From positions 1 to 64,000 of the forward strand of contig WBMZ01010834.1 of NCBI GenBank assembly GCA_013400975.1: a stretch of 64,000 bases of DNA, written 5' to 3'. This stretch comes from Atrichornis clamosus. Lineage: Eukaryota > Chordata > Aves > Passeriformes > Menuridae. Each line of letters begins with the position of its first letter. Position 1 is the stretch's first letter. Position numbers and translations under genes: made by a program. Below are positions 15,300 through 27,446 of this stretch, piece by piece. Below the pieces are notes generated by a model. It saw nothing but the letters and a program-made list of their open reading frames with translations. It did no database searches and was not told the DNA's origin.

Positions 15300-15343
15300 T
15301 ATATACCACATGAGCTCAAAGTTCCTACATCATGTGGTATATA
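15300..15343. repeat. Perfect 14-bp inverted repeat (hairpin or cruciform candidate)
   Basis: The left arm TATATACCACATGA (15300-15313) is the exact reverse complement of the right arm TCATGTGGTATATA (15330-15343), with a 16-nt spacer. Pairing stops at both ends of the arms, so this is a discrete 44-nt stem-loop. It is shorter than a normal microRNA precursor and has no recognised transposon termini. It could be a remnant of a small DNA transposon or a chance palindrome in AT-rich DNA. Confidence 0.75.
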
Positions 15344-15414
15344 ACACACAGAGTGTTAAACTGGTGAACAACCTCAATATCCAGTGTCCTAGGTGATTGC
15401 CTTGTTGGTCACAT

Positions 15415-15439
15415 ATCACATCACATCACATCACATCAC
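15415..15439. repeat. (ATCAC)5 microsatellite
   Basis: Five exact tandem copies of ATCAC are seen directly. The run is flanked on the left by a partial, interrupted unit (TCACAT) and ends abruptly at CGGTAACC on the right. A pure run of five is the kind of locus that varies in length between individuals. Confidence 0.9.
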
Positions 15440-15834
15440 GGTAACCTTTGGCCTTTTCAGCAGCTCGTTCTATTATGACAATTACTTTAAATTCTCTCTA
15501 GTTATATTTTGAGGTGAGAACATGGAACCACTGAAAAACAAATTCTATGTTCTGCAGTGATGGGTGCCTTGCTATCCACTGCCAGGGACCTTCAAATTTA
15601 AGGGCTTAGATTCCTCCCTCTACAATGATGTAAGAAACCTTACAGTCTAACAAAGGTTCTAACTGGCATATCTACACACCTTTTATTTCTATTAGTGTGT
15701 GTCAGAATAAGTCCAGGATGGTATATAAGTGATCAGGAATTTTCCCTTTCCATTTTATTTTCTTTCGTATCTCCATGGCATCTCTGGGAAGCTCTTGGAC
15801 TGCTGATCAAAATAAAACTCCTAGTACTTGCTCG

Positions 15835-15849
15835 TGACATGACATGACA
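15835..15849. repeat. (TGACA)3 microsatellite
   Basis: Three exact copies of TGACA are seen directly, about 400 bp from the ATCAC run. It is short and may be incidental. Confidence 0.75.
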
Positions 15850-18800
15850 GCTCTTTTTCCAGCTTGTTTTTTTTTATTTTTTCAAATTATATCCTAACAG
15901 TTATTATTCTGCTTGCATTTCTGTATCATCTGCATGCAGAAGAACAAAATATATCCTGCAGTGTTTTCTGTGCTTGAAATGATCTAGCACTGCTTTGGAG
16001 CAGTTGCTTGCTCCGATTAAACCACTGGAGCACTGTTTACTAGTGAATTTGTCCAACACAGAAGAAATTGAAGCCTTGCATTAGAGGCCTGAAGACGATG
16101 ATAAGCCGTACAACACAGCCCCCAGCAATTCACATATGCACAAGGACACACACATGCAGGGAGTAAATTCCTGTGATGGTGCTTCTGACCTATATATGGG
16201 CTTGAAAAGCCCTATGCTGCTTCTGAAAATTTGACCTAAATTTTCTTTCGAGATAAAAAAAGAGTGTTATCAAAACACTGACTGATTTTGTATTAGGAAG
16301 AAAAGTAAAAGTGGCAACAATCATGATCTTTCCCAGAACTGTGATTTTCTTGCTGATAATATTTCTACAATAGTAACATCTCCATCTGAGTGTATAAAAA
16401 ACCAAAAGCTTTTACTTCATATTTTGAAACAAGAGTTTCTGCATAATCTGATTTTTTTGGTTGTTTTTAGTATTTGTCAATTATCTTTTTAAAAGGACTA
16501 TATATTGCAAAAACTAAATTATTTTAAAGTAAATCAAGAGAGAAAAAGTTAGAACAAACTTCTTTTGAAGAAAGAAAATTAAATGGCTAACTCGAGGGAT
16601 CTGGTCTTTTTCCTCCAACACTACACCAGCCACTAAGACAGTTCAAGTACACACTATAATTCCCAGTTTAAGTAGAGAGGATGAGTTCAGAACTGTATCA
16701 TTTAGCAAGAGGAAAATGGCCAGTCATATAGCACAATCTGGTATATGTTGCCTCTAAAACTGCTTACAAATCATACATTTCCAAATAGTTATCTGCTGTC
16801 TGCTAGTGGCTCATGTGGTCTGGATTGAAACAAAATTGTCTGCATATGCATTTTATCAGATTTTTTTAATCTTCTAACATGCATGGACAACAACAAAAAA
16901 TCAAAATAAAACAGCAACAACAAAAAAGATTGGTCATCTTTTCAGACTGAGATGGGAGAAATACAGAGTGTATGAGTAAATATAGTGCAAAACACCTTTG
17001 ATTTACTAACATGGTTCTCCAGGCCTAGTTTCTATTAAAGATAAACATCATAAAAATAAATATTCTTTGAGTTTGACACATGAAGCTTAATTGCAATGGA
17101 GAACAGTATCTGGAAGATGTGGAAGTAGAGTGAGCTCTAGCTTTCCCTTCAACATGTTTGTTATGCTTCTCACTGGTTCAAAACCCACAGAGAGATTCAC
17201 CACACCATTAAAAAGATTCACATTTTTTACATTACTTTCCACTTCCCTTCATAACAGAAGAAGAGTTCGAATTCACTGAAACACTTCTGCTACCCCTGCA
17301 CCATGGTGATAGCACCACGGCCAATAAAAACATCAGGTTTTACCTGTGATGTGTTCAGGATAACACAGACTTGTAACCTTGAGACCCTGCAGGGAAGGGT
17401 GGAGTGTGGCAGTAAGGGAACAACCGCTGTCCCCACATCAGGAAGTGATGCTTCACGTCCTCCCACAAGTGCAGGGAGCAAGAGGACATGTCAGTCGCTG
17501 CGATGCCTCCTGTCAAGACCTCATTCTGAATGATACTGTTGTATATTTAGGTTATGTTCCAACAAATCACTATTTTCCTAACCCCCTGCCAGCCAGCTAG
17601 GAAAAAACCGTAGTAAGTAGCTTACCTCTACACGGTGTCAGGAGAAGAAACATGGTCTTATGCTGTTTCAGTCATTTGCATGGAAACAAGTAGAGTCAGC
17701 CTGTGAAACAAGACCAGCACAGGACCCGAGTGCTCTGCTGCAGGTCATTCCTTGAGCAGATGTAGGAAATGGCAGCATCTTCCTTCCATAAAACTAACTT
17801 TCTTCTCATTTTTCTTGATTTTTTTTGCAGACAGTTTGTTAGCTGTGGTCATAAACTGATGGGTGGCTTGTGGTTGAGGAAATGTTGAGTCAGAAAGACA
17901 TATTTCTCTCTTACCTTGGGCCAAAGTCAGGGGGTCTGTATGTGTCAAACCACACATGCAGTATATATTAAGGTATCACATAGAGTATAACATACCCAAA
18001 TAAATATGTTATCCCCTGGTCCCTTGTTCATGCTCCTGTGGACAGGGAGCAGCTCAGCACAGCTGTGTGTAGCCGTCAGGAATTCACTTCTCCGGAAATG
18101 CCTCATGCTTTTTCTTTTACACTTTCTCATGCAGAGCAGGAATTTCTTTCATGTCCCTTTCATGTCCTTGTCCCTTTACCACAATACTACTCAACTAAGA
18201 CATCTGGTACCACATTTACCCTGGGGAACTTTGCAGTGTTACCATTTAATGTGGGGTTTTTTTAGTTGAAACCCTGGCTAATTACATATTGTTGCCACAT
18301 CTTAAAACTACTTGCTAGTGACTATTGCTTTGTTAATATTTCTAGTGTCATTGAATGCAATATTATGACATCACCCTTACCTATTCTCATGTGCAGGTTT
18401 AATTAAGGCATTTGTTTGCTTTACAGTTATTACTTCCTGTACCAGGAAACCAAACACACTCTAAAGAGGTTAACAATGGATTCGAAGTTGTCCATATGCA
18501 GCTTGAGGGACTAATTTTTAAAAGTCCCTTGAAGGGATAGGGGTAGTTTCATATATATTTCTGCTATTTCCCTGGAAAGTAACAACTCGATTGTCTGGCT
18601 TTATCTGCTGCGTATGCTGATATTTTTTTACACTGGCTGTTTGCCTAAACAGATCAATTTCCTATATTTTCAACTCAAGAATAAACCTAATGATACTCTA
18701 TGGTGTGTCCCACTGAAGCCGAAGGAACATCTCAATTACTGAGCTCAGCTGGAGAACTTCCAGAAAAAAAATCAAATCCTCTTTGAACCCTCAGAATGCA

Positions 18801-20808
18801 CCTACAGAGCCACAATTGTGCAGGAAATCCCCTTGCATGCAGATCCCACAGAAAACACCTGGCAGCCAAGCAGTCGGAGTGGTTTTGGAACGATGAACCA
18901 TTTTGCACACCCTTGCCAAGGGAAGCCGTTTTCCCAGCTCTGAGGGCTGCCAGTGGTTGTGCCTGTGGCTGATCATCAGAGAGTTTAGGGCAAGGTTTGA
19001 GATAACACAGCCTCCAGTTCCGACACAGCTTCTCACAGAGTAAGAATGCATGCTAGAAAGCCAGAAGTCAGGGGGTTTCCCTTGCCTTGCCCTTGTCTAG
19101 GGTATTCTATTTGGTGATGGCTGCAGGGGATCATTGTAAACTGCACTTTGCCTCTCCAGAGCTGCCTACGTGGAGGTCGCACTCAGCAGATGAGGGCAAA
19201 GAACAGGACACTGGCTTTTCCAGCTCCACCAGAGCAGGCACTGGCACAGAAAAGACATTAGGACAAAAGAGTCTGTGCGCTCCTCCCTCACAAGAAAATA
19301 ACTGTGGAAGAGACAACCCAGTGACCCTCACAGGAACGTCAGTGGAAACCTTCTGTTTCAGGGGATAGTTCACATCACAGGTATCAGGGATTGTGCACCC
19401 ATACCAGGACATTTGGCTACTGCCACTCTCTGGTCCAAGAACCCCACCTGTGATACCAGGACATGCTGCTGAGGTTTATTTTCATGAGGATGAGCTGATC
19501 AGCTATGAAGGGTTGAACTTTGCTCATGAATGCATTGGAGCCTTCAGCCAAGATCCTAATGAGCCACAGCTGGCTGCTGGTCTGAAGGGCTAGTAAGTGC
19601 ACTAATTACATCATGGTGAAGCATCCTCACCGACATGGCACCACACTGCTAGTAGCACACAGAGCACAACTAACCAAATCTATCTATAGAAAAAAAAAGA
19701 ATCTGCTAACTCCCTAATTCATCACAATAAAATAAATTACACAAGTACAAATTACTCTTACAATACCCAGAGATGTCCCTGAGCTCCAGCCTTATAATCA
19801 TCTGATGAACTGGGACAGCTAGAATTTAGTAGACCCAAGAACCCACTGCTGGGGAAAGGAATACAGGGCAGCAATTGTTTCTCCAATGTGCTAAGGCAAT
19901 GACCCAGAGAAAAAAGTCCCCAGTGATCCTGACTCTGGCAGCTGTGGCTGTGTCTCCAAGCCAAACCTAATCTTCCATCCTGTCCCAGCCTGTGGCCTCT
20001 GAAGAGATGGTCTCACTGCTCCCTTTAACATTTCGCAAATTTATGCAAGGTCTGGACTGAGAGAAAAGAAAAGGTAGTGGTACCAGAAAAGCTGCCTCTA
20101 CAAATCTTAGTGGCAATTATGCTGGAGCACCATCTACTGTCTTCTAAATATCTATTAACGTGTGTGTTTAAGCACCTGTCTTGCATTCACACCAAAGCTT
20201 CTCTCTGACCACCTTTCTCTGGTCTGAACTTTCTGCCTGCCTCCTAGGTCTTGTCTCCAGCGTGAAGGATGGCCATCTTCTTAGATCAGGTATATGTGTG
20301 TGTGCCTCTGACAGAGGACTCAGAGAGAGCAAGTTGGAGAAGAGCCTGGGTGTGTTTGATCAGCAGGGTATGAAGATGGACAGGACTAACTAAGGCAACC
20401 TGGCATCAGACTCAACAGGTATAGTACCACATATACAAGGACAGTGGTATTCATCTGTCGCCAAGACAGACTAAGCAAATATTCTCCACACATCTATGAG
20501 AAAAAGTAGCATTATTTCTCCTCAACTTCCTGCAGGGCAATGGCGAGGAAAGACATGGAACAAAAGAAAGTCTTCCAGACCAGTATTTCAGATTTTCCAC
20601 AAGTTCAGGCAAACATTGTTACATCAATTAGACTGGTTGCATCCATTAAAACAATCATACTAATTACAGCAGTACTTCAGAATTCAAGATTTTTGGCAAT
20701 GACAGTGGTAGAAGTTTAGGAATGTGAAATAATGTTTTGATCTAGAGTGCCAGGACCTCTGGTCCTAAATGTCGGCTTGTAATATTTATGTTTAACCTTC
20801 TTATTACA

Positions 20809-21130
20809 GGAAAATGGAGAGGGGATAAAATGAGGCAATGGAGAGAGAAGGAAAAGAAGAGGAAACTGGCTAACAGAGGTTAAAAACAATGGTCAAAACC
20901 AGATTAAAAGTAGTAAAGAGTGGAAAAAAAGTAAGAGAATGAAATAATGACTACGTAATGCAGAGAAAATTGTTGAGAGAAACCTACAGCTGCAAGAGAG
21001 GGGTGAAAGACTGATTCACAAGAAAAAATGTATGAGAGATAGGGAGAAGATAAAGCAGGGGAAAGAAAGAATACATAATGAATGTAAAAAATTTATTAGA
21101 AGTTCAAATGCAAAGAGAAGAGTTTAAAGA
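20809..21130 (+). repeat. Purine-rich (GA-biased) low-complexity tract
   Basis: For roughly 320 bases the plus strand is dominated by A and G, by eye about three quarters purine or more. It contains blocks such as GGAGAGAGAAGGAAAAGAAG, AAGAGAGGGGTGAAAGAC and GGGGAAAGAAAGAA. It is not a clean tandem repeat. Long purine/pyrimidine asymmetry can favour triplex structures or reflect decayed GA-rich simple sequence. No open frame of note crosses it. Confidence 0.6.
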
Positions 21131-23253
21131 TGTGTCATATAGCAAACAAACAGCAGGTATTTAAAAATGAAGTATTCTGCTTCTCCATTAGGTCAGAAGT
21201 GTACATGTCTAAATTCACGTAGGACAGAGATCAAAGGTTTACTGTCTCAAACATACAGTTCACTGTCTAATTCACCTACAAATAAAAAATAAACCATGAA
21301 ACTTTGTTCTTGGGCCTGCTTGAAGCTTTTTTTTTTGTTTGTTTTAAACAAAGTTGCATCTACACAGGTGAATCTCTAAAATGACTAAGAGTTTCATTGC
21401 AGGTTATTACAGTGTGGACTCTCCAGGAGAACTCTAAAACATTTTCTGTATTATCTACCTTCAGTAGAAGCATTACAGTCTGGAATTTTGAAAGTAGAAG
21501 TCAAGAAATAGGCAGATTTTTTCCCCAACACTTTTTGAGAGACAAATGTTCCTGGCCTATATCCCTGCCCAAAAGAAAAGCTCTGTGCGCACTCCGTGGG
21601 ACAGTAACTGCTCTGTTTCACATTTTAAAAGTTAAAGCTGTTCTTACAATTTCTATTTTGTTATGTGAAACAGTTGGTTACTGTTGAAACAAATGAGTGC
21701 TTTATCATTGCCTTCTGTGGATTTGACCCTTGGAGTGTATTTGGAGAACAAGATGAGGCAAACTTGCTGTAGAAGAGAGTTGAACCAAACAGGCGGTCTC
21801 CAAGATTTTCCAAACAAAGGAAAAGTGTTTACAGTTTTATTGGAAAAAGAAGGCAATTTGCTGCTCCTCCATTTCTTCCCCTGAATTTCTAAAGATCTTT
21901 CTCTCAAATGCCATCAATAGCCTACTGTAACCTGTGCTTTTTTGTTGCTCGTCCAGAAACGTCACAGGAATTTGTTGGTCCATCTCTGAAAGTGCTGACA
22001 GAAGACAGGGATGGGAGGGGCAGAGGGTGACTGCAGGAAGCTGAGGTCTAGGACAGAAAGCCTGATCTCTCTCTATCAGATAGAGGGAGAAGAGTACTGC
22101 AGCAATTTGGCATTAATTCAATGTGGCTGAGAGCTCCTGCTGGGAAAACCTCTGAGATCAGAGCTGTGTGGTACTTGACACAGTTTTTTTCTAAATTTAT
22201 TTTATCATACTGTAAATGTAATCTATTTAGTTTGGAAATATAACTATACTGCGTAATCTTCCAAATAAATGCAATGGGTTTTCTTTCTTTGGAAACTTGA
22301 TTTCTATTAAAGGGAGATATTTTTAAAACTCTGACTTTGTCTTGGTTCTCTCTTATTCTTTCTTGAAAATACTGATTCTGTGCCTCTTCAGAGAGTACTT
22401 TTGTGTGTAAACCACCAGAAAATAATCTTACCAGACAAAGGATGTAGAGGTTTAGACAAGATCTGTTTGGGGGCTTAACTGATTGTCAGCAGCAGCAGCA
22501 ACACAAACTGCAAAAACCTCTTGTCAAAGAAAGGTTATCTGAAGGTTGCTGGGAAAAACATGTCTCTCTCTCCTCCAGCCACCCTCCTACTCCACTCTGG
22601 CATGTGCTGTTGTAGATAGATGTTGGCTTCTTAAGATAACACATCTATCATTATGCAAATCAGAGAAATCAATGGCACCTTATTTATTAATAATTCTGTT
22701 ATTTGGGGCAAAGTACATGCAGTTTCAATTTCTCTGGGCCAAGTAGTGGCATCAAAAATGTGCCTTGGATCAAAAATGGTTTGAGGATGATGGAATGTAT
22801 AAACCAGATCACATTCTCCTAGTATTTCACAGATCTGAATGTGATCAACCACTATTTGATGCTCATGATTCCATAGGGTTAATGCTCATAATGACGCAAA
22901 AAATAATTTGGAAATGCGGTAGTTTCCCAACTAATATGCTAGGATTTTTAATTTTAAAAATTAAATAACTAAATGTTTGGCTAGCTACAAATCTTCCTGT
23001 CTGCCCTTCTGTGAACGGATTTTGACTTTTAGTCCAATTATATAGTATGAGATTGCAATGTGAAATTGATGCCAGCAACATTTTCCTCAGCTTGGCCCCA
23101 CTGTACTTAGGGCTATGATATTTCAAAATAGTGGCTTAATTGTGTAATTTCATTCTCTTAGGAACAATTACAACTATAATTATGAAGCCTAATTAAGTGA
23201 CAAGGAGTGGATTTCTAGGTGGCATAAGATATTTTTTTCATCAGTACTTATCA

Positions 23254-24020
23254 TCATAGAATCATATAATTAAAGCTGGAAGAGATCTTAAAGATAATCT
23301 AGTTCTAATCCTCCCACCATGGTCAGGGACAGCTTCCACTAGAGTAAGTTGCTCAAAGTCCCATCCAATGTGTCCTTAAACACTTCCAGGGATGGGCATC
23401 CACTATGCCTCCAGGAAAACTGTTCCAGTGCTTCACTACCTGCACAGTAAATAAGTTTTTCCTAATATCTAATCTAAACACCATCTTTCATTTTGTGGGC
23501 ATTACGCCTTCTCTTATCACTCCATGCCTCTATAAAAAGTCCACCTCCAGCTTTCCTATAGACCCCCTTTAGGTACTGAAATGATGCAGCAAGGTCTTCG
23601 CGAAGACTTCTCTTCTCCAGGCTGAATAACTCCAGTTCTCAGCCTGTCTTCATGGGAGAAGATAGTCCCCATCATCAATAAAAGATATTAAAGAGCATGG
23701 GTCCCAGTACTGACCCCTGAGGAACATCACTGGTCAATGGTCTCCACTTTGACATCAAGCTGCTGACCTCAGCTCTTCGACTGCAATCACACAGACAAGT
23801 CCTTATCCACCAAGTGTCCATCAAATCCATGACTTTCCGGTTTAGAGATCCGGATGTCGCGTGGGACTATGCCAAGTGATTTGTACAAGTCCAGTCAGAT
23901 GATGTCAGTTGCCCTTCTCTCATCCACCAAAGCTGCAATCCTGTTGTAGAAGGTCACTAAATTTGTCAGGCAGGATTTACCCTTAGTGAAGCCATGCTGG
24001 CTGTCACCAATCTCTTCTTT
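23254..24020 (-). mobile_element. CR1 LINE, 5'-truncated and internally deleted
   Basis: This is a CR1 retrotransposon relic read on the minus strand. Its 3' end is at the left, where the plus strand shows the reverse complement of the ATTCTATGAT-type tail followed by the usual CR1 3' UTR wording (CCAGGGATGGGCATCCAC). On the right it still encodes a reverse-transcriptase segment on minus: EEIGDSQHGFTKGKSCLTNL starts near 24017 and continues to about 23895. Homology stops at about 24020, so the 5' end is truncated. Between about 23663 and 23672 the reading jumps from the conserved [13 protein letters not shown] block directly to the C-terminal EDRLR block, so the part holding the catalytic F-x-D-D box is missing. 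Several stops interrupt the frame. Non-functional. Confidence 0.92.
23594..23607. repeat. Perfect 14-bp palindrome inside the CR1
   Basis: GTCTTCGCGAAGAC reads the same on both strands. It sits where CR1 copies usually have a sequence like GTCTCCCCTGAGCC, so it probably arose by substitutions in this copy. It retains two CpG sites in a CpG-poor, AT-rich region. Confidence 0.85.
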
Positions 24021-25428
24021 GTATATTGTTTTCCTTTGCACAGTTCTGGTGCTTGCATTCCAACCTCCTGTGTGGATAAATTTAGGTACTTGCAGAGTGA
24101 AGTACTCAATGTGAAGAGAAAGATCCATGTTTTTGATAAAGAACTGGATACCACACTACTGAAATCCCAAAGTACACAGCACATATTCAGCACTGCTTTG
24201 CTTGCTCAGGATGTGCACTTGAGTGAGAACTTGACATAGTGGGCAGACGCGGATTGCTGTGAAGTGATCAAATATTCCCCCAGAGGTATCTGTGGGCAAG
24301 CAGTTTGGGGTAGAGCCTCACTACAAAAGCATGTCACTATTTTCTCATCCCCAAAGGCATCGTGGGTGGAGTAGTAAGAAGAGCTGGCATTGCAGATCCC
24401 TTCCCTGTGCTCTCCACACAGGAGCTGGTGGGAAGTGCAGAGGCAGATGAGGACGTGGAGCTGAGGGGTGGGTAGGCAGATGATCTGTCTCACAGACTCA
24501 CAGTGCAAGAATAATGCTAAGGACAACCAGTTTTCTCCCATGGGGACAATACATGTACTAAGCTAAAGGTTAATGTAAACTTATCTTCAAAAATTTTCAG
24601 TGAGGTTGGGTTTGTCTTAGCACATTCATCTCCTTACCATCGTTCTCATGGACATCTGACAGCAGTCTGCCTCTGTTTCCATGACATAGTTCACCGTGTG
24701 TGTCCTGGAGAGAGAAGTATAGGACATAGTACAAAAATAGTCTTTTAGTTATTCTTCAGGAAGATTATGTTTGTTGTGTGAGTTTCTCAGCTCTCATAGG
24801 AAATTGCTGGGTTTTGTTGTGTGTGTGTTTGTTTTGGTTTGGTTTTTTTATGAGCACATCTGCTTAGCATCTGAATTTCTAAAGAACTTAAAATTAAATA
24901 AAGCACAGGGTTAACCCATGTGAGGCCATAAATCTGTGGGTCCTTAGGAAGTGAATTTTGAATTGCTTCATTTGTTCTGCACTAGGGCAGTGACTATTTC
25001 CATGCAGCTCTTTATATATGACCTGAAAACACAGGAATGTGTAACAGAGACCAGCATGATCTGCAGCTTTATACCTCTCTTTATACCTCTACCTGTACTT
25101 CAAAATGGTTAGCTTTACAGAGACTTCAGCAGCTGAAGGAAGTATAAATGATCAGTAAGTAAAAACAACCCTAGGTAAAAAAGCAAGTATTTCTTGGGAC
25201 ACGTTTGTACTGTTGATTCAGTCACACAAACCTGAAGCACGAGATTGCAGACAGCACTAATGTCATTACTGTAGTTTGGAAGATGGCACTTACATGTCTG
25301 AACTGTGTCCATGCAGATAATCCATGAGGATTATCTGGGTTGTGCATCCAGGTGCTGTGTGGGTGCTCTCTGACCCCTCTATGGGTGTGACAGACACCCA
25401 GCCACAGGCTCACCTCCCACAGAGAAGC
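24021..25428. other. Non-coding stretch between CR1 copies
   Basis: No gene is recognised. A 111-codon frame on minus (24206-24541) has no recognisable domain. A TTTGG/GT-rich run (24811-24850) and a small local duplication of TTTATACCTCT near 25070-25090 are the only structures I noticed. Confidence 0.55.
24811..24850 (+). repeat. GT/TTTGG-rich simple sequence
   Basis: G and T only, except at the edges, with a short GT run followed by TTTTGGTTTGG-type units. A similar TTTGG run occurs at 28579-28598. Low complexity, no functional context. Confidence 0.7.
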
Positions 25429-25512
25429 CACAGAATCACAGCTGAGTTGAAAGGGATGCACCAAGGTCATCAAGCCAAACTCCTGGCTCCTTACAGGAGC
25501 ATTCCCAACCTC
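25429..25512 (-). mobile_element. Short CR1 3'-end fragment
   Basis: The plus strand reads as the reverse complement of a CR1 tail: an AGAATCACAG-type terminus at the left, then GAGTTGAAAGGGATGC, AAGGTCATCAAG and CAAACTCCTGGC in the order expected for the CR1 group with a GACCCACAAGGATCATCAAG-like 3' UTR. The SINE at 63.6 kb has the same kind of tail. Homology fades after about 25512, so this is a severely 5'-truncated and diverged copy of about 85 bp. It could instead be the tail of a SINE whose head is lost, but I see no tRNA-like sequence to its right. Confidence 0.72.
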
Positions 25513-27166
25513 TCCTTGCCTGTGGAGTCTGGGGCTGGTGGATGCACAGCTACCTGTGGCCTCTCTGGTGAGAAGCTGGAATGTAGTCAGTGATTTTTAA
25601 GCAAATGCATGGGCCAAAAATGCATAAAACAACCTCATTATACAACATGTTCCTAAATTTAACTATTGGTTTGTTTTTTAATACATCAGTAACATCTTTT
25701 CCATCGTGGGTTTCTTAGTTGCCTCTGCATTAGCAAACACTACAGGTGAGGATATCAGACTTCTGATTCTGGCTGATATAAAGTAAGGCATCTTCACTTA
25801 CTGTGTAAACCTTCTATGACCAGACAAACTAATAGAAAATTTGGTCCAGGAAATGTAGAATAAGTAGTTGACAGTGCACTACAATGCATTCACCTTGAAA
25901 AGTACATACTCTGGTATGTACTACAACCTACCAAAAGTCCTGATTAACTCCTACCTACCCAATAAAGTACTAAGACAATTTGTTTCATGACATTTTCCAG
26001 ATTGCAACTTTCCACAGGGAATAATTACCACTGGCAAACAGCAAATATCACCCTTGGCTTCTTTCTAGGAGTCAAGCCTGTGACATAATTCACTGACTTC
26101 TGACACCAGACTTCAAGACTTAAACCTTTATGACAACTCTGGGGAAAAAAGTACCTGATACATTAAAGTTCACTGAGTAAAAACACTCTCTCCCAAACGT
26201 AACATCAGCCTGAGCAAAATTCCCACTTGGAAGTGTCAGTGAAGATGAGAACTTTGCATGTCTGTCAATAAACCCTAATTTTGGATCAGTCACAAATAAT
26301 ATAAAGTAGTATCTCCATTGCAAAAAGCAATAAATCTTAAAAAAAGAACAAAGAGGAAAATCTCAGTTTACGTGCAGACTTGGAAAAACCCCAAGAGGCA
26401 TATTACTCAATCCTTATGTCCAAGATCTTATACGCTACAAAATGTTGTGAGGGGAACATTTTCCTCTTACTTTCTTCTGTATATACACAAGTAGAACATA
26501 GAAAGATTGATTTTAGTATTATATAGCAGCCCAATTAAAATCACAGCTATAAAAAAACTATGTTGTTATTCATGTAACTGTCTGTTCTTCAGGCAGGATT
26601 TCTTATTTTGATTTCTTTATGTACATGCGGATTCTGATTTTTGTCTTGGAGATTGTAGTAACATTCAGCAAAAAACCCAAAGGACTTACCTATTCGCTTT
26701 ACACTTTGATTTGTGAAGTCCACAAAATTCTGCAAGAGTCCCTCAGGACCTACTAGGAATGAGAAACATTTTGTTTTTCCAGATGGTCATGTAAAGCTTG
26801 TTCTTTAGTGATGATTAATGCTCTATAGATCCAATTTAAAAAGAGGTGTTCCTAAATTAATAAATTTTTTGGCTAAAACCCTAATGATTCTTTTCTATAC
26901 AGGAAAATCTAGCTACCACACAGGAATACAAGTCCCTTGCACTCCCTGTAGGGTTTTTATGTGGGGGCTCACATCTTAATGAGTCTCAGACAGAGGTTTC
27001 TGGGCCTAGAGCAGTCACTGAGATGGTGCTTGAGCCCGTGCGGTTCACCAGGAGCAGCTGGATCCTCTCTTATCCCAAGAACAGGACTGTGCATACTCTG
27101 TTTGCCCTCTGTACTCCAGAGAAACATTCAGCTTCCTTCTTTACTCATTGGGATCTTCCCTAAATT

Positions 27167-27229
27167 CCATTTTCCTTTTTCTTTCCTTTCCTTTTTCTTT
27201 CGTTTCTCCCTGTCTCCTGGGCTCTGCTT
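27167..27229 (+). repeat. Polypyrimidine tract
   Basis: TTTCCTTTTTCTTTCC-type sequence, almost all C and T over about 60 bases on the plus strand, interrupted by isolated G or A. It generates the phenylalanine-rich end of an otherwise meaningless open frame. Confidence 0.75.
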
Positions 27230-27382
27230 TGATATGTCTTTTTCCTGCAGTCATCCAAGCTCTTTGCCCTCCTAGTGTTGAGTAAATGGCTATAAATGGC
27301 AGCCTGGACCTCCTGCAGGCTCACTTTGCTGTAAAAGAAGAAATATGAGAAAGTATCTCTGCAGATGTTCTCACTACAGCCA

Positions 27383-27446
27383 GGAGACATCGGGACACAT
27401 TCTTTAAGATCATTGGAGACATCGGGACACATTCTTTAAGATCATT
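27383..27446. repeat. Exact 32-bp tandem duplication (two copies)
   Basis: The 32-bp unit beginning GGAGACATCGGGACAC occurs at 27383-27414 and again, base for base, at 27415-27446, followed by a partial third start (GGAT). Identity of the copies suggests a recent slippage or short duplication, or an assembly artefact. No transposon signature flanks it. Confidence 0.95.

Larger units (their letters stand above)
15344..23253. other. Non-coding stretch with microsatellites and a purine-rich tract
   Basis: No gene is recognised. The stretch holds two pentanucleotide microsatellites (15415-15439 and 15835-15849), a GC-richer patch at about 18780-19600 with overlapping short frames on both strands, and a purine-rich tract at 20809-21130. 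Open frames stay below 100 codons and none resembles a known domain. I saw no interspersed repeat. Confidence 0.55.
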
